Assembly (NCBI GenBank): GCA_039984715.1
Contig: JBDWUA010000012.1
Coordinates: 124,001 to 188,000 of the forward strand
Origin: JABSSA01 sp039984715
GTDB lineage: Bacteria; Pseudomonadota; Alphaproteobacteria; Rhodobacterales; Rhodobacteraceae
DNA length: 64,000 bases
Direction: 5' to 3'
Positions 1 to 8,982 of this stretch are shown here, piece by piece (positions within the stretch are counted from its first letter, which is position 1; every line of letters starts with the position of its first letter). The notes beneath the pieces were generated by a model. It saw only the letters and a list, made by a program, of their open reading frames with translations. It was not told where the DNA came from and did not search any database. The position numbers and the translations under genes are program-made.

Positions 1-633
1 ATTCGCGAAGGTCTGTTATACGAGCAAATGCCGGAACGGCTGCGTGCGCGTGATCCTTTGATCGAATCCTGCCGTTTTGCCGAAGCCAAGGATGCCCGTC
101 TACCGGGTTTTGGCCGCCAGCTTTACGATTTCATCCTGCCTTTGTTTCGCAACGTATCTGAGGACCGCAAACGGCTAATCAAAGCGGCGTGCTTGCTGCA
201 TGATGTCAGTTGGCGCGCGCATCCCGATTACCGTGCCGAAGTCTGCTTTGATAACGCCACGCGTGCGAATATGGGCGGGTTGAAACACAGCGAACGTGTT
301 TACCTCGGGCTCGCGTTGTTTCACCGTTATTCCAGCAAACGGGATGGAACACGGTTTCAACCTCTTGAACCCTTGCTAACCCCCAAAGACCTGTTGGAAG
401 CAGAGGTCCTTGGCAAAGCGATGCGATTTGGGGCGATGTTTTGGATGCGTGCCAGTGGGCACCCGGCAGAGTTTCGGTGGTATCCAAAGAAGCAACGCCT
501 TGAACTGCGCCTAATTCGCGATGCTATGCCGCTTTATGGCGAAGTGGCCGCGGCGCGATTGGAATCCTTGGCATCATCACTAGACGCCGAACTGGTCGTC
601 AAAAAACAACGCAAAGACGCGGCTATAACTTAA
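1..633 (+). CDS. ppx: Exopolyphosphatase / Ppx-GppA family, C-terminal part
   Basis: The reading frame is open from the left edge of the window, so the true start lies outside; about 210 C-terminal residues are visible. The opening residues IREGLLYEQM match the conserved end of the Ppx/GppA phosphatase domain, and the rest resembles the C-terminal helical (HD-like) region of exopolyphosphatases, including LLHDVSW near visible residue 65. The family releases phosphate from polyphosphate or hydrolyses pppGpp in the cytoplasm; which of these this protein does cannot be told from the fragment. It converges on, and overlaps by 4 bp, the small secreted-protein gene on the other strand. Confidence 0.9.
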   Translation: MREGLLYEQMPERLRARDPLIESCRFAEAKDARLPGFGRQLYDFILPLFRNVSEDRKRLIKAACLLHDVSWRAHPDYRAEVCFDNATRANMGGLKHSERVYLGLALFHRYSSKRDGTRFQPLEPLLTPKDLLEAEVLGKAMRFGAMFWMRASGHPAEFRWYPKKQRLELRLIRDAMPLYGEVAAARLESLASSLDAELVVKKQRKDAAIT

Positions 634-989
634 ATGTCGATCTGTTCTTCTGGGTCTGCACCCTGTTCTTTTGGATCAGCGGGTGGCTTTTTACGGATAA
701 TAATATCGCCGTTTTCAAGGATTTCGGGCACCTCATAGGTGCTCCAATCTTCGACCTGATCAAACACTTCAATCAATGCTGGGCCCATTGCATCGACAAA
801 CTCTTTGAAGGCCGGTCCGGCTTTTAGGACAAAATCCTGCATGTCATCCAATGCAGGTTCCATTTCCTCTAATAGACCTTCCAAGAACATTTGCGCACCG
901 CGTTCCAGTAACGAAGGCGCCTCGTCGTCTTGCGCCATAATAGGCGTCGCAAAAGACATACATAAAATCAATATGGCTGATTGTTTCAT
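630..989 (-). CDS. Small secreted acidic protein, unknown function
   Basis: A 119-residue protein with a clear signal peptide (MKQSAILILCMSFATPIMAQ, likely cut after AQ), so probably periplasmic. The mature part is acidic and helical (DDEAPSLLERGAQMFLEGLL), followed by a Pro/Gln/Asp-rich tail. Similar short proteins occur in roseobacters, sometimes under the label AAA+ family ATPase, but I see no Walker motif here and would not use that name. It overlaps the end of ppx by 4 bp in convergent orientation. Confidence 0.75.
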   Translation of the reverse strand: MKQSAILILCMSFATPIMAQDDEAPSLLERGAQMFLEGLLEEMEPALDDMQDFVLKAGPAFKEFVDAMGPALIEVFDQVEDWSTYEVPEILENGDIIIRKKPPADPKEQGADPEEQIDI

Positions 990-1019
990 GCGCCCATTAT
1001 GCCAAATTGTGCATAAACA

Positions 1020-2045
1020 TCAAAGTTCGATATCCAACGACACCGGGAAATGGTCAGATGCTGCCACCAAAGCCTCGCGCAGGATCGTGTTTTTCCAACA
1101 TTCCGGATCATCCAAAGGATGCCAGATGCGCCAGTGTGGACCCTTTTGACGCAGATCTTCCGAGATCATGATGTAATCCAGTAACGCCTGCAAATACCGC
1201 TTTTCCTTGCTGATCCAAAAGCGTGACGTTGTCGGCACGGCCCCAATACGTTGCCCCAATGCGCGTGCAGCGTGGGGGTCAAACAGCTTGGGTTCATCCT
1301 TGTTGCCAAGGATGATTTCCACCGAGGACCGTCCAAACAGATATTCGTATTGATCCAGCCCCGGCCCGTCATTCAAATCGCCCATCAAGATGATCGATTC
1401 ATCAGCCTCAAAATGCTGCGCAATGCGTGATCGCAACCAGATCGCTTGCGCCAATTGCTTTCTGCGATTGGCAATGGATTGCTGCATGACTTCGTCACGG
1501 GTTTTGGCCCCGTGAGGCGCTTTGGATTTCAGATGCGCCCCGATCATTCGGACGCGTTGACCACTGACCGTTTCAACACGCAATTCCAAAGGTGGCTTGG
1601 AGAACCGCACCAAATCTTCGGTCGCATCAACATCCAGATCAAGCCGGAACAAACCATCAAATCGAGGGGCATCATCGCGCCCACCTGCCCCGCTTTCTGG
1701 CCCCTGCGGATCATGGTGTGCCGTTAAAACGTCCGGATCATACAGAAAGGCAATTTCCTGTTGCGTGTCATTTGAAAACCCATGGGCAACGGCACGCGTG
1801 CGCAAACCAAACCTTTTGGCAAACGCACCCAGTGCTTTTTCAGTGCTGCGCTTTGGCGATGCGTCCGGCGCTTCGATGATCATCACGCCGTCAGCATCCA
1901 TAGCCTGGAACACGTGCCCAAGCGCCGCGACTTGCTGAGCACGGGTAACGTTATACCGCGATGACCACGCGTCGTCTTCCATCAGCTGGTCATCAGGCCC
2001 AAACAGGCCGCTCATCCATTCGATGTTATATGTCGCCAACCGCAT
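1020..2045 (-). CDS. Endonuclease/exonuclease/phosphatase family protein
   Basis: A 341-residue protein with the landmarks of the EEP (DNase I-like) metal-dependent phosphodiesterase fold: an N-terminal beta strand with Asn and Glu (TYNIEW, residues 5-10), a central AHLKS strand, the GDLND motif near residue 220 and a C-terminal SDHFPV motif carrying the catalytic His. The family cuts phosphodiester or phosphomonoester bonds in nucleic acids, lipids or small molecules; the substrate cannot be predicted. There is no signal peptide. The gene lies 3 bp downstream of the DnaJ-like gene on the same strand and is probably co-transcribed with it. Confidence 0.85.
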   Translation of the reverse strand: MRLATYNIEWMSGLFGPDDQLMEDDAWSSRYNVTRAQQVAALGHVFQAMDADGVMIIEAPDASPKRSTEKALGAFAKRFGLRTRAVAHGFSNDTQQEIAFLYDPDVLTAHHDPQGPESGAGGRDDAPRFDGLFRLDLDVDATEDLVRFSKPPLELRVETVSGQRVRMIGAHLKSKAPHGAKTRDEVMQQSIANRRKQLAQAIWLRSRIAQHFEADESIILMGDLNDGPGLDQYEYLFGRSSVEIILGNKDEPKLFDPHAARALGQRIGAVPTTSRFWISKEKRYLQALLDYIMISEDLRQKGPHWRIWHPLDDPECWKNTILREALVAASDHFPVSLDIEL

Positions 2046-2048
2046 GGA

Positions 2049-2732
2049 TTATGACGTCCGCAGACTGGTGATTTCTTCCCACGCGCGGTTGATGTCGATC
2101 ATACGTTTCTCCGCCAGCCTGATGGCTTCTTCTGGAACGCCACGTGACAGCATAGCATCGGGATGGTTTTCACGCACCATCTTGCGCCAGATTTTCCGCA
2201 TGTCTTCCAGCGGCATACTCGGATCGACACCAAGAACGTCATGTGGATCACGCTCTTCACCCGGGACAAAACGGGCGCGGATCGCGCGGTATTCACGGTC
2301 TTCCAGTTCAAATATTTCGCAAACCCGTTCAAGAAATGCGTTTTCATTGGGATGGAAAATCCCATCCGCCATCGCGATATAGAACAAACCTTCGACCAAA
2401 TCGCTGAGGGTTTGCGGATGCCCTTCGAACATATTGCGGATGCGCGCGGCATATTCTTCGAAACCAGCAACATCTTGTCGGGCAAGGTTGAACACACGTG
2501 CCGCGCCTGCTTCGTCTTGTACGGCGATATGAAAGATTTCGCGAAAGGCTGTGACCTCGTCACGTGTGACGTGACCATCCGCTTTGGCCATCTTTGCGCC
2601 AAGCGCAATAACGGCAATTGCAAATGCAACGGAACGTTCCGGTGGCGTGCGCAGTCGGTCAAAGACTGCGGCAAGGCCTTCGCCGGAACTTAGCGCCTGA
2701 AGCGCTTCGGATATACGGGACCAAAGTGACAT
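2049..2732 (-). CDS. TerB-J domain co-chaperone, DjlA-like
   Basis: A 227-residue protein. Residues of about 35-150 resemble a TerB/DjlA helical domain (KADGHVTRDEV and MADGIFHPNE are the two acidic metal-binding-like repeats). The C-terminal 70 residues form a J domain with HPD in RENHPDAML, the motif that stimulates DnaK ATPase. Unlike classic DjlA there is no obvious N-terminal membrane anchor, so it is probably a cytoplasmic DnaK co-chaperone. The gene starts a compact minus-strand group with the phosphodiesterase gene; the GNAT gene ends 9 bp upstream. Confidence 0.85.
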   Translation of the reverse strand: MSLWSRISEALQALSSGEGLAAVFDRLRTPPERSVAFAIAVIALGAKMAKADGHVTRDEVTAFREIFHIAVQDEAGAARVFNLARQDVAGFEEYAARIRNMFEGHPQTLSDLVEGLFYIAMADGIFHPNENAFLERVCEIFELEDREYRAIRARFVPGEERDPHDVLGVDPSMPLEDMRKIWRKMVRENHPDAMLSRGVPEEAIRLAEKRMIDINRAWEEITSLRTS

Positions 2733-2741
2733 ACTTCTACT

Positions 2742-3230
2742 TTAAGCTCCCGCGTCGCGGGTGTCTTGCAGGTTTTTCTGCATAAACCAAAGATCCAAGG
2801 TCTTGTCCCATTTTCGTCCCAAACCCGGCATGTCGGCAACCTGCCTGTATCCCATAGTTTCGTGGAAGGCTTTTGCGCCGGGGTTGCTGCTGCTGATGCC
2901 ACCAATAAAGATGTCAATGCCCTGTTCCCGACCCACTGTTTCCAATGCGCTTAGCAATGCACGCCCCATCCCTTTGCCTTGCGCCGCTTCATCCAGATAA
3001 ATCGTGTGTTCGCGCACAAGTTGATATCCGGGCCCACCGCGGAAAAGACCGTACGTTGCGAACCCTTGGCCTTGTTCAACCAAAAAGGTCGGGCCAGCAC
3101 GCGCAATCATTTGCGAAATGTCATCGACGGATTTTGGGTCTGTGGTGAACGTCAGGGTCGTATCGTTGATCACTTTGTTCCAAATATCCGCAATCCAGCC
3201 CGCGTCGTCTTGTGTGGCCAATCGGATCAC
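2742..3230 (-). CDS. GNAT family N-acetyltransferase
   Basis: A 162-residue single-domain acetyltransferase. The acetyl-CoA binding motif A is visible as QGKGMGRALLSALE around residue 88, and MIRLATQDDAGWIADIWN is the usual first strand and helix. The layout resembles the phosphinothricin/methionine sulfone acetyltransferase (Pat/MnaT) type, but the substrate is not certain. The start codon is GTG, overlapping the stop of the upstream VOC-family gene (GTGA), which suggests translational coupling. Confidence 0.85.
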   Translation of the reverse strand: MIRLATQDDAGWIADIWNKVINDTTLTFTTDPKSVDDISQMIARAGPTFLVEQGQGFATYGLFRGGPGYQLVREHTIYLDEAAQGKGMGRALLSALETVGREQGIDIFIGGISSSNPGAKAFHETMGYRQVADMPGLGRKWDKTLDLWFMQKNLQDTRDAGA

Positions 3231-3838
3231 AGCTGACGTATCCCGTTCGGGGTCTCGAACGTTGCCGACAACCCTGCTGGACCAGTTTCAAAATGAACCC
3301 GAGCATCGTCTAAGATACCGCTCAACATGTCTGACAATGCGGATACATCTGGATGGCTGATTGTCAGCCCAAGCAATGTCACACCCGATTTCGGCAAAAG
3401 TTCGGACGGCGTCGGTGTGGAATCCCATTGGATAAGCGCCGGGAACACATTGTCGAAAGGCAACCGCCCGGATGCAGGAACAGCCATACGCCAACGTAAA
3501 TCACCCCGTTGCAACGATACCGGTTCACCCGCATCCACTGGCAGTTTCTGCAATGATGCATCCAGATCAGTCGACCGACAAATCCAATTTGTCAGCCGAG
3601 GCGCACCGTCGAAGTTATCCAAGTCAAACCATCTGGGGCGTGTTGGTTGCGGCGCATTTGGATTTGTCGCGATGGCTTCAAAATAAAGCCCGTCTTCCAG
3701 CCCCAAAAGTGCGTTATGTGTATTGAATACAGCGTGTTCACCGCCATCGTTTAACGATACGCCCAGCGCACCTTCCGCAGTGTCACGTGCATCCCGCAAC
3801 GTCGAGCCAGCCAAGGCGAGGTGATCCAGTTCTAACAT
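3227..3838 (-). CDS. VOC / glyoxalase-like domain protein
   Basis: A 203-residue protein starting MLELDHLALAG, typical of the glyoxalase-like (PF13468 type) branch of the vicinal oxygen chelate superfamily: HLALAG at the N terminus, LEDGLYFEAIA in the first module, and VTLLGLTISHPD opening the second beta-alpha-beta module. The superfamily includes lyases, dioxygenases and resistance proteins; no substrate can be assigned. It is the first gene of a tight minus-strand run (VOC, GNAT, TerB-J, phosphodiesterase) and shares 4 bp with the GNAT start. Confidence 0.8.
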   Translation of the reverse strand: MLELDHLALAGSTLRDARDTAEGALGVSLNDGGEHAVFNTHNALLGLEDGLYFEAIATNPNAPQPTRPRWFDLDNFDGAPRLTNWICRSTDLDASLQKLPVDAGEPVSLQRGDLRWRMAVPASGRLPFDNVFPALIQWDSTPTPSELLPKSGVTLLGLTISHPDVSALSDMLSGILDDARVHFETGPAGLSATFETPNGIRQL

Positions 3839-3945
3839 TCTGTTTTCTCCCGATGGGTGCGCGCGAATATCGCAGGTTATATCCTTGATTTTAACCCTAA
3901 ATGCGCCATTTGAAACTCAATATAAGACGGATTTGGGAGAGATAC

Positions 3946-5136
3946 ATGCTGCTGCGGGCCATCGATCGATTTTTTAACCACGAGGCCTCTGGCGGGATAC
4001 TTCTGATGGCGGCGGCACTTGCTGCTATGATCATCGCGAATTCTGGGCTTGCGCCAGCTTACGAAGCGTTTCTTAACGCTCAATTTTCGGTTCTTTTGAA
4101 CGGCGAAGGTTTATCAAAACCGGCCATCCTTTGGATTAACGACGGTTTGATGGCGGTGTTCTTCTTTCTGATCGGGCTCGAACTGAAACGAGAGATGTTA
4201 GAGGGCAAATTAAAGAACCCGCGCGATGTTGCGTTGCCGGGTATTGCGGCTGTCGGCGGTATGGCCCTGCCAGCGGTTGTTTTCGTGTTCATCAATTGGA
4301 ACTCTCCGGTGAATTTACCGGGATGGGCTATTCCCGCCGCAACTGACATTGCGTTCGCGCTGGGTATTTTGGCCTTGGTTGGCAGCCGCGCGCCCGCGTC
4401 ATTGAAAGTGTTCTTGCTGACATTGGCCATTTTGGATGACCTTGGCGCTATCGTCATCATCGCGTTATTTTACACGGCAGAACTGAAAATCGACTATCTC
4501 TTTTTGGCCCTTTTGCCACTTGTCGGTCTGCTTTGGTTGAACTTCAAGGGCGCACACCGTGTGGCACCTGCGTTACTTTTGGGTGCCATCATGTGGTATT
4601 TCGTTCTGAAATCGGGTGTTCATGCGACCCTCGCCGGGGTGGTGACGGCCTTCTGCATTCCATTGAAAGACAAATGGGGCAAGTCGCCTTTGCATTCATT
4701 GGAACACGGGCTGACCCCATATGTGCTGTATCTGATCATTCCGATCTTTGCGTTTGCGAACGCGGGCGTGGTTCTGAAGGGGATGACCTTTGGTGATTTG
4801 TTCGCCCCGCTGCCTTTGGGCATTGCGGCCGGATTGATCATCGGCAAACAAGTGGGTGTTTTCGGTTTGGCCATGCTTATGATCAAGACTGGTTTGGCCA
4901 AGATGCCGCATGGGGCCAACGTTTTACACATCTACGGTATTGCGTGTCTGGCAGGCGTTGGTTTTACCATGTCGTTGTTCATCGGCGGTCTTAGCTATGG
5001 TGATCCGACCATGATGAACGACGTGCGTCTTGGTGTGCTATCGGGATCGATTGTGTCCGGCATCGCAGGCTACATTGCCTTGATGATTGCGTCACGCCCC
5101 CCAGAGGACGAAGCACAAACCACCCCGGCACAGTAA
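3946..5136 (+). CDS. nhaA: Na+/H+ antiporter NhaA
   Basis: A 396-residue inner-membrane antiporter exchanging Na+ (or Li+) for protons. It has about twelve hydrophobic segments and the family signatures: NDGLMAVFFFLIGLELKRE early on, the paired aspartates in LAILDDLGAIVIIAL (equivalent to E. coli D163/D164), and GFTMSLFIGGL near the end. I chose the ATG at 3946 because GGGAGAG lies just upstream; an in-frame ATG at 3901 would add 15 residues but has no ribosome binding site. The gene is monocistronic, with a hairpin terminator behind it. Confidence 0.95.
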   Translation: MLLRAIDRFFNHEASGGILLMAAALAAMIIANSGLAPAYEAFLNAQFSVLLNGEGLSKPAILWINDGLMAVFFFLIGLELKREMLEGKLKNPRDVALPGIAAVGGMALPAVVFVFINWNSPVNLPGWAIPAATDIAFALGILALVGSRAPASLKVFLLTLAILDDLGAIVIIALFYTAELKIDYLFLALLPLVGLLWLNFKGAHRVAPALLLGAIMWYFVLKSGVHATLAGVVTAFCIPLKDKWGKSPLHSLEHGLTPYVLYLIIPIFAFANAGVVLKGMTFGDLFAPLPLGIAAGLIIGKQVGVFGLAMLMIKTGLAKMPHGANVLHIYGIACLAGVGFTMSLFIGGLSYGDPTMMNDVRLGVLSGSIVSGIAGYIALMIASRPPEDEAQTTPAQ

Positions 5137-5169
5137 ACCGCGCATCAGCAAAAGCGGTCCATAAAACGA

Positions 5170-5199
5170 AGAAAGCCCGCAACCGCGAGCTTTCTTTTT
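5170..5199. terminator. Bidirectional hairpin terminator between nhaA and mcm
   Basis: Arms 5171-5180 and 5185-5194 pair over 10 bp with one mismatch around the loop AACC, followed on the plus strand by TTTTT. It lies between two convergent genes and probably ends both transcripts. Confidence 0.8.
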
Positions 5200-5221
5200 C
5201 ATTAAGCTTTCAATCAAAGCG

Positions 5222-7360
5222 TCAAGTGGCCGAAACATGCCCCTTGCTGATCAAGTTTAATATGTCCTGAGCGGCAGTCGGGATATTTGTACCGGGCCCA
5301 AAGATCGCTTTCACGCCCGCCTTGTACAAAAAGTCGTAATCTTGCTGCGGGATGACCCCACCACAAATGACGATAATCTCTTCTGCGCCTTGGTCCTTTA
5401 GGGCATCGACCAACTGCGGTGCCAAAGTTTTGTGTCCGGCTGCTTGGCTGGATATTCCGATAACATGGACGTCATTGTCGATGGCATCCTGCGCCGCCTC
5501 TGCGGGCGTTTGGAACAAAGGGCCTACATCCACGTCAAATCCGATATCCGCAAAGGCCGTTGCAATCACCTTGGCGCCGCGATCATGTCCGTCCTGACCC
5601 ATTTTCACGACCAGCATTCTTGGGCGTCGCCCTTCAGCCTCGGCAAAGTCTTCAACAGTTTTCTGAATCGCAGCAAACCCTTCGTCACCCTCATAAGCAG
5701 CGCCATAAACACCGGCTAGCGTTTTGACTTCTGCACGGTGGCGTCCAAATTCTTTTTCCATGGCCATGCTGATCTCTCCTACAGATGCGCGTGAACGCGC
5801 AGCATCAACGGCAGCTTCCAATAAGTTGCCGCCTTCCTTGGCGCGCCGTGAAAGCTCGTTCAAAGCGGCCTGACACTTGGCCTCATCACGGGATGATTTG
5901 ATCGCCTCTAGTCGCGCAACCTGATTTCGCCGCACGGCTTCGTTGTCGATATCCAGAATATCAATCGGGTCTTCTTTCTCGAGCCGATATTTGTTGACGC
6001 CTACGATCACCTCGTCACCGCGATCAATCATGGCCTGCCGTGTGGCGGCGGCTTCTTCTATGCGCAGCTTTGGCATGCCGGACGCAACCGCCTTGGTCAT
6101 GCCCCCCATTTCCTCAACTTCTTGGATCAACTTCCACGCGTCTTCGGCCAATTGGTTGGTGAGGCTTTCAACATAATACGAGCCCGCAAGCGGATCGACG
6201 ACATTGGTCACACCGGTTTCTTCTTGCAAGATCAACTGCGTGTTGCGGGCAATGCGCGCGCTGAATTCCGTCGGCAACGCAATCGCTTCGTCAAAGGAAT
6301 TCGTATGCAGGGACTGCGTTCCGCCCAACACCGCGCTCATCGCTTCGAATGCAGTGCGTACGATGTTGTTATACGGGTCCTGTTCTTGCAGGCTTACCCC
6401 GGATGTTTGGCAATGGGTGCGCAACATCAAAGATTTTGGATTCTTGGGTTCGAATTCGGACATGATCCGATGCCACAGCAAACGCGCCGCGCGCAGTTTT
6501 GCGGATTCCATGAAGAAATTCATTCCGATGGCAAAAAAGAACGACAAACGCCCGGCGAACTTGTCGACGTCCATCCCGCGGTCCAAAGCGGCGCGGACAT
6601 ATTCACGTCCATCCGCCAGCGTGAATGCCAATTCCTGCACCAAATTCGCGCCCGCTTCTTGCATGTGGTAGCCAGAGATCGAGATTGAATTGAACTTTGG
6701 CATCTCGTTGGACGTGTATTCGATGATATCCGCAATGATCCGCATCGATGGCTCTGGCGGATAGATATATGTGTTTCGGACCATGAACTCTTTCAAAATG
6801 TCGTTCTGAATGGTTCCGGACAACGCGGCGCGATCAACGCCCTGTTCTTCTCCGGCAACGATAAAGTTCGCAAGCACCGGGATGACGGCCCCGTTCATGG
6901 TCATCGACACCGACACTTTTTCCAGCGGAATGCCATCAAAGAGGATTTTCATATCCTCAACCGAGTCAATGGCCACACCCGCCTTGCCGACATCTCCGAC
7001 AACCCGATCATGGTCGCTGTCATATCCACGGTGTGTTGCCAGATCGAACGCGACGGACACGCCCTGTTGACCAGAAGCCAGCGCCTTGCGGTAAAACGCA
7101 TTGGAGGCTTCGGCGGTCGAAAACCCGGCATATTGACGAATGGTCCAAGGACGTCCTGCGTACATGGTCGCCTTTACGCCGCGTGTAAACGGTTCCGCGC
7201 CGGGCACCGTACCAAGATGATCAAGACCGGCTGTATCCTCTTGCGTATACAGCGGTTTAACCTTGATGCCTTCCAAAGTGTTCCAGTTCAGGTCATCAAT
7301 TGGGCGTCCGCGCAGTTCAGATTCAGCCAGGCCGCGCCACTTGCTGTTGTTGTCCGTCAT
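5222..7360 (-). CDS. mcm: Methylmalonyl-CoA mutase, single-chain B12 enzyme
   Basis: A 712-residue adenosylcobalamin-dependent mutase converting (R)-methylmalonyl-CoA to succinyl-CoA, the last step of propionyl-CoA assimilation. The N-terminal TIM-barrel domain shows GRPWTIRQYAGFSTA near residue 90; the C-terminal cobalamin-binding domain (about residues 580-710) has the cobalt-ligand motif GQDGHDRGAKVIA and a later ICGG. I prefer the ATG at 7360, which has AGAGGA nine bases upstream, over the ATG at 7378. The start lies inside the 3' end of the sulfotransferase-like gene (38-bp overlap), suggesting translational coupling. No MeaB chaperone or epimerase gene is in the window. Confidence 0.96.
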   Translation of the reverse strand: MTDNNSKWRGLAESELRGRPIDDLNWNTLEGIKVKPLYTQEDTAGLDHLGTVPGAEPFTRGVKATMYAGRPWTIRQYAGFSTAEASNAFYRKALASGQQGVSVAFDLATHRGYDSDHDRVVGDVGKAGVAIDSVEDMKILFDGIPLEKVSVSMTMNGAVIPVLANFIVAGEEQGVDRAALSGTIQNDILKEFMVRNTYIYPPEPSMRIIADIIEYTSNEMPKFNSISISGYHMQEAGANLVQELAFTLADGREYVRAALDRGMDVDKFAGRLSFFFAIGMNFFMESAKLRAARLLWHRIMSEFEPKNPKSLMLRTHCQTSGVSLQEQDPYNNIVRTAFEAMSAVLGGTQSLHTNSFDEAIALPTEFSARIARNTQLILQEETGVTNVVDPLAGSYYVESLTNQLAEDAWKLIQEVEEMGGMTKAVASGMPKLRIEEAAATRQAMIDRGDEVIVGVNKYRLEKEDPIDILDIDNEAVRRNQVARLEAIKSSRDEAKCQAALNELSRRAKEGGNLLEAAVDAARSRASVGEISMAMEKEFGRHRAEVKTLAGVYGAAYEGDEGFAAIQKTVEDFAEAEGRRPRMLVVKMGQDGHDRGAKVIATAFADIGFDVDVGPLFQTPAEAAQDAIDNDVHVIGISSQAAGHKTLAPQLVDALKDQGAEEIIVICGGVIPQQDYDFLYKAGVKAIFGPGTNIPTAAQDILNLISKGHVSAT

Positions 7361-8270
7361 TGGAATGTCCTCTGTCATTTTCGTATGCCCTGCCGGCTTG
7401 GCTGTTGCGCCAAGTCTCTTTCAGGGGGTCTTTCATCAACTTTGCCAAACCGTCTGCGCCAGCGGTCAACCAAAACAAATCATCTGCATAAAGCTCGCGC
7501 AGTTCAGCTTGTTGCTCATCGGAAAACGGGCTCCAGCGCCCTTGGCCGTGGGGCAAAACATCAACGTTTTCCCCTCGTGCTTGAAGGGCGCGGCGCAATT
7601 CGGCCAATTCAGGTGAACGATTCAACCATTGGATTGTGCGCGGCTCTGGTGCGTTGCATCCTGCTCCGCATTTCAGCATCAACGCGGGTCGTCCGGCAAA
7701 AGCTTCAAACGGCATTACCAATATCTCTGCCTCTGGGACTGCACAATGAAGGTCAGTGATCACGTCGCGCCATCCACGTCTATTCGTCACAATGTCCTTC
7801 AACTCCGACGAACTGGGCACCGAGGCCCCGCGTGAGACGGCGTAGGAAATTGCAGAGCTCCACCAGAATTCATGAGAGCGGACACTTAGAATAATACGTT
7901 CAATCCGTTGATCAAAAGCCCAAGCATAGCGCGCCATTTGTTCGCCAATGGCCGGATACAATTGTCTCGCGCTCAAATTGGCACGTGTCGACCCAATCAT
8001 GTTCTCTTCGCTCACCAAAAGCGTTCTGACGCCATTCATCTCGGCCTTGTCCAGCTGCATGCCAATGCGGCCGCGTGCCCGGTTGGCAGCGTCTTTTCGA
8101 TAGGCTGGGCCCGGTTTGGGTTTCAAGCCAGCGAACAAGCCCTTGCGCGTCCGTTCCAACCCCCAAACCGCGACACTGTCTTGCGCCAATTCGGTTCTAT
8201 GTTCGTCAAGGTAAGCTTGAAACGAAGTGCTGGACGTTCTGTGTGCGCCAATATGTGCGATGATCTTCAT
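7323..8270 (-). CDS. Sulfotransferase-like P-loop protein
   Basis: A 315-residue protein. The start MKIIAHIGAHRTSSTSFQ places GAHRTSST where sulfotransferases bind the 5'-phosphosulfate of PAPS (compare GxxKTGTT), and LLVSEENMIGS and IILSVRSHE follow where the family has its 3'-phosphate-binding Arg/Ser region. It shares these blocks with the protein at 33601-34500, so the two are distant paralogs. Neither donor nor acceptor is known. The start is the ATG at 8270 with GGAAGG upstream, rather than the TTG at 8288. Its last 13 codons overlap the mcm start. The Gln-rich, charged C-terminal tail (about 25 residues) looks disordered. Confidence 0.65.
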   Translation of the reverse strand: MKIIAHIGAHRTSSTSFQAYLDEHRTELAQDSVAVWGLERTRKGLFAGLKPKPGPAYRKDAANRARGRIGMQLDKAEMNGVRTLLVSEENMIGSTRANLSARQLYPAIGEQMARYAWAFDQRIERIILSVRSHEFWWSSAISYAVSRGASVPSSSELKDIVTNRRGWRDVITDLHCAVPEAEILVMPFEAFAGRPALMLKCGAGCNAPEPRTIQWLNRSPELAELRRALQARGENVDVLPHGQGRWSPFSDEQQAELRELYADDLFWLTAGADGLAKLMKDPLKETWRNSQAGRAYENDRGHSNDGQQQQVARPG

Positions 8271-8429
8271 GCCGTTTGCCTTCCGCAAGTCCGAGGCAGA
8301 AATGTTACCCCGCTAAGGGTCCTATCCTGTGCATTGGGCTTTGCAGTTTGGTTAACAGCTGAATTGATCAACTCACCCATCGCAATCGCTGAAAAATTGA
8401 CTACATTGGCAAGGGTAAGGGGAGTCTTT

Positions 8430-8873
8430 ATGCGCGCAATAGCTTTTGTTTTTGCAGGGTTTTTGGCCGGAACCGCCTGGGCTGAAAGCACTAATGTGCC
8501 TTCAGGTGAAACGGTGTTTCTTGAAGAAGATATAGACGATTTGAAGCAGTTTGTTTGGGAAAAACGCCCAATCATCGTGTTCGCAGACAGCGCAAACGAT
8601 CCCAATTTTAACCAGCAAATGGAATTCTTGCGTGATCGCGTCGATGAACTGGCCGAGCGAGACGTGATTGTTCTGACGGATACGGACCCAGATGCCCAAA
8701 GCCCATTGCGCCGTAAATTGCGACCGCGCGGCTTTGCATTGGTGCTGATTGGGAAAGACGGAGCTGTGAAGTTGCGCAAACCTTTCCCATGGAATGTGCG
8801 TGAACTTTCAAGATCCATCGACAAGATGCCATTGCGCAAACGCGAAATCCGCGATCGAACCGCAGACAATTGA
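8430..8873 (+). CDS. DUF4174 secreted protein
   Basis: A 147-residue protein with signal peptide MRAIAFVFAGFLAGTAWA, so likely periplasmic. The mature part looks thioredoxin-fold-like (RPIIVFADS, then DVIVLTD, then FALVLIGKDG) but lacks a CxxC motif, as in the DUF4174 family. The open frame extends upstream to 7908, but I start at the ATG at 8430 because AAGGGGAG lies just before it and the signal peptide begins there; the upstream part is antisense to the sulfotransferase-like gene. It is transcribed divergently from that gene and converges on pccA. Confidence 0.85.
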   Translation: MRAIAFVFAGFLAGTAWAESTNVPSGETVFLEEDIDDLKQFVWEKRPIIVFADSANDPNFNQQMEFLRDRVDELAERDVIVLTDTDPDAQSPLRRKLRPRGFALVLIGKDGAVKLRKPFPWNVRELSRSIDKMPLRKREIRDRTADN

Positions 8874-8916
8874 ACTGTCACGGCGACACCCTGAAAGGAT
8901 GACCGTCAATGCGCAC

Positions 8917-8955
8917 GGTCCGAGCGGACCATGCAACATCGGCTTTGATCAAAGC
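8917..8955. repeat. Hairpin plus 14-bp palindrome between convergent genes
   Basis: GGTCC and GGACC (8917-8930) form a 5-bp stem around GAGC, and GCTTTGATCAAAGC (8942-8955) is a perfect 14-bp palindrome. They fall in the 109-bp gap where the DUF4174 gene and pccA converge. No T-tract follows on either strand, so a terminator role is possible but weakly supported. Confidence 0.4.
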
Positions 8956-8982
8956 AATCCAAGGCGTGATCGCCTGTGTCAC

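Noticed and set aside
206..487. Minus-strand frame inside the exopolyphosphatase gene
   Set aside because: Shadow of the real gene with no recognisable features.
7908..8429. Upstream extension of the DUF4174 frame
   Set aside because: This part is antisense to the sulfotransferase-like gene; the signal peptide and ribosome binding site mark the start at 8430.
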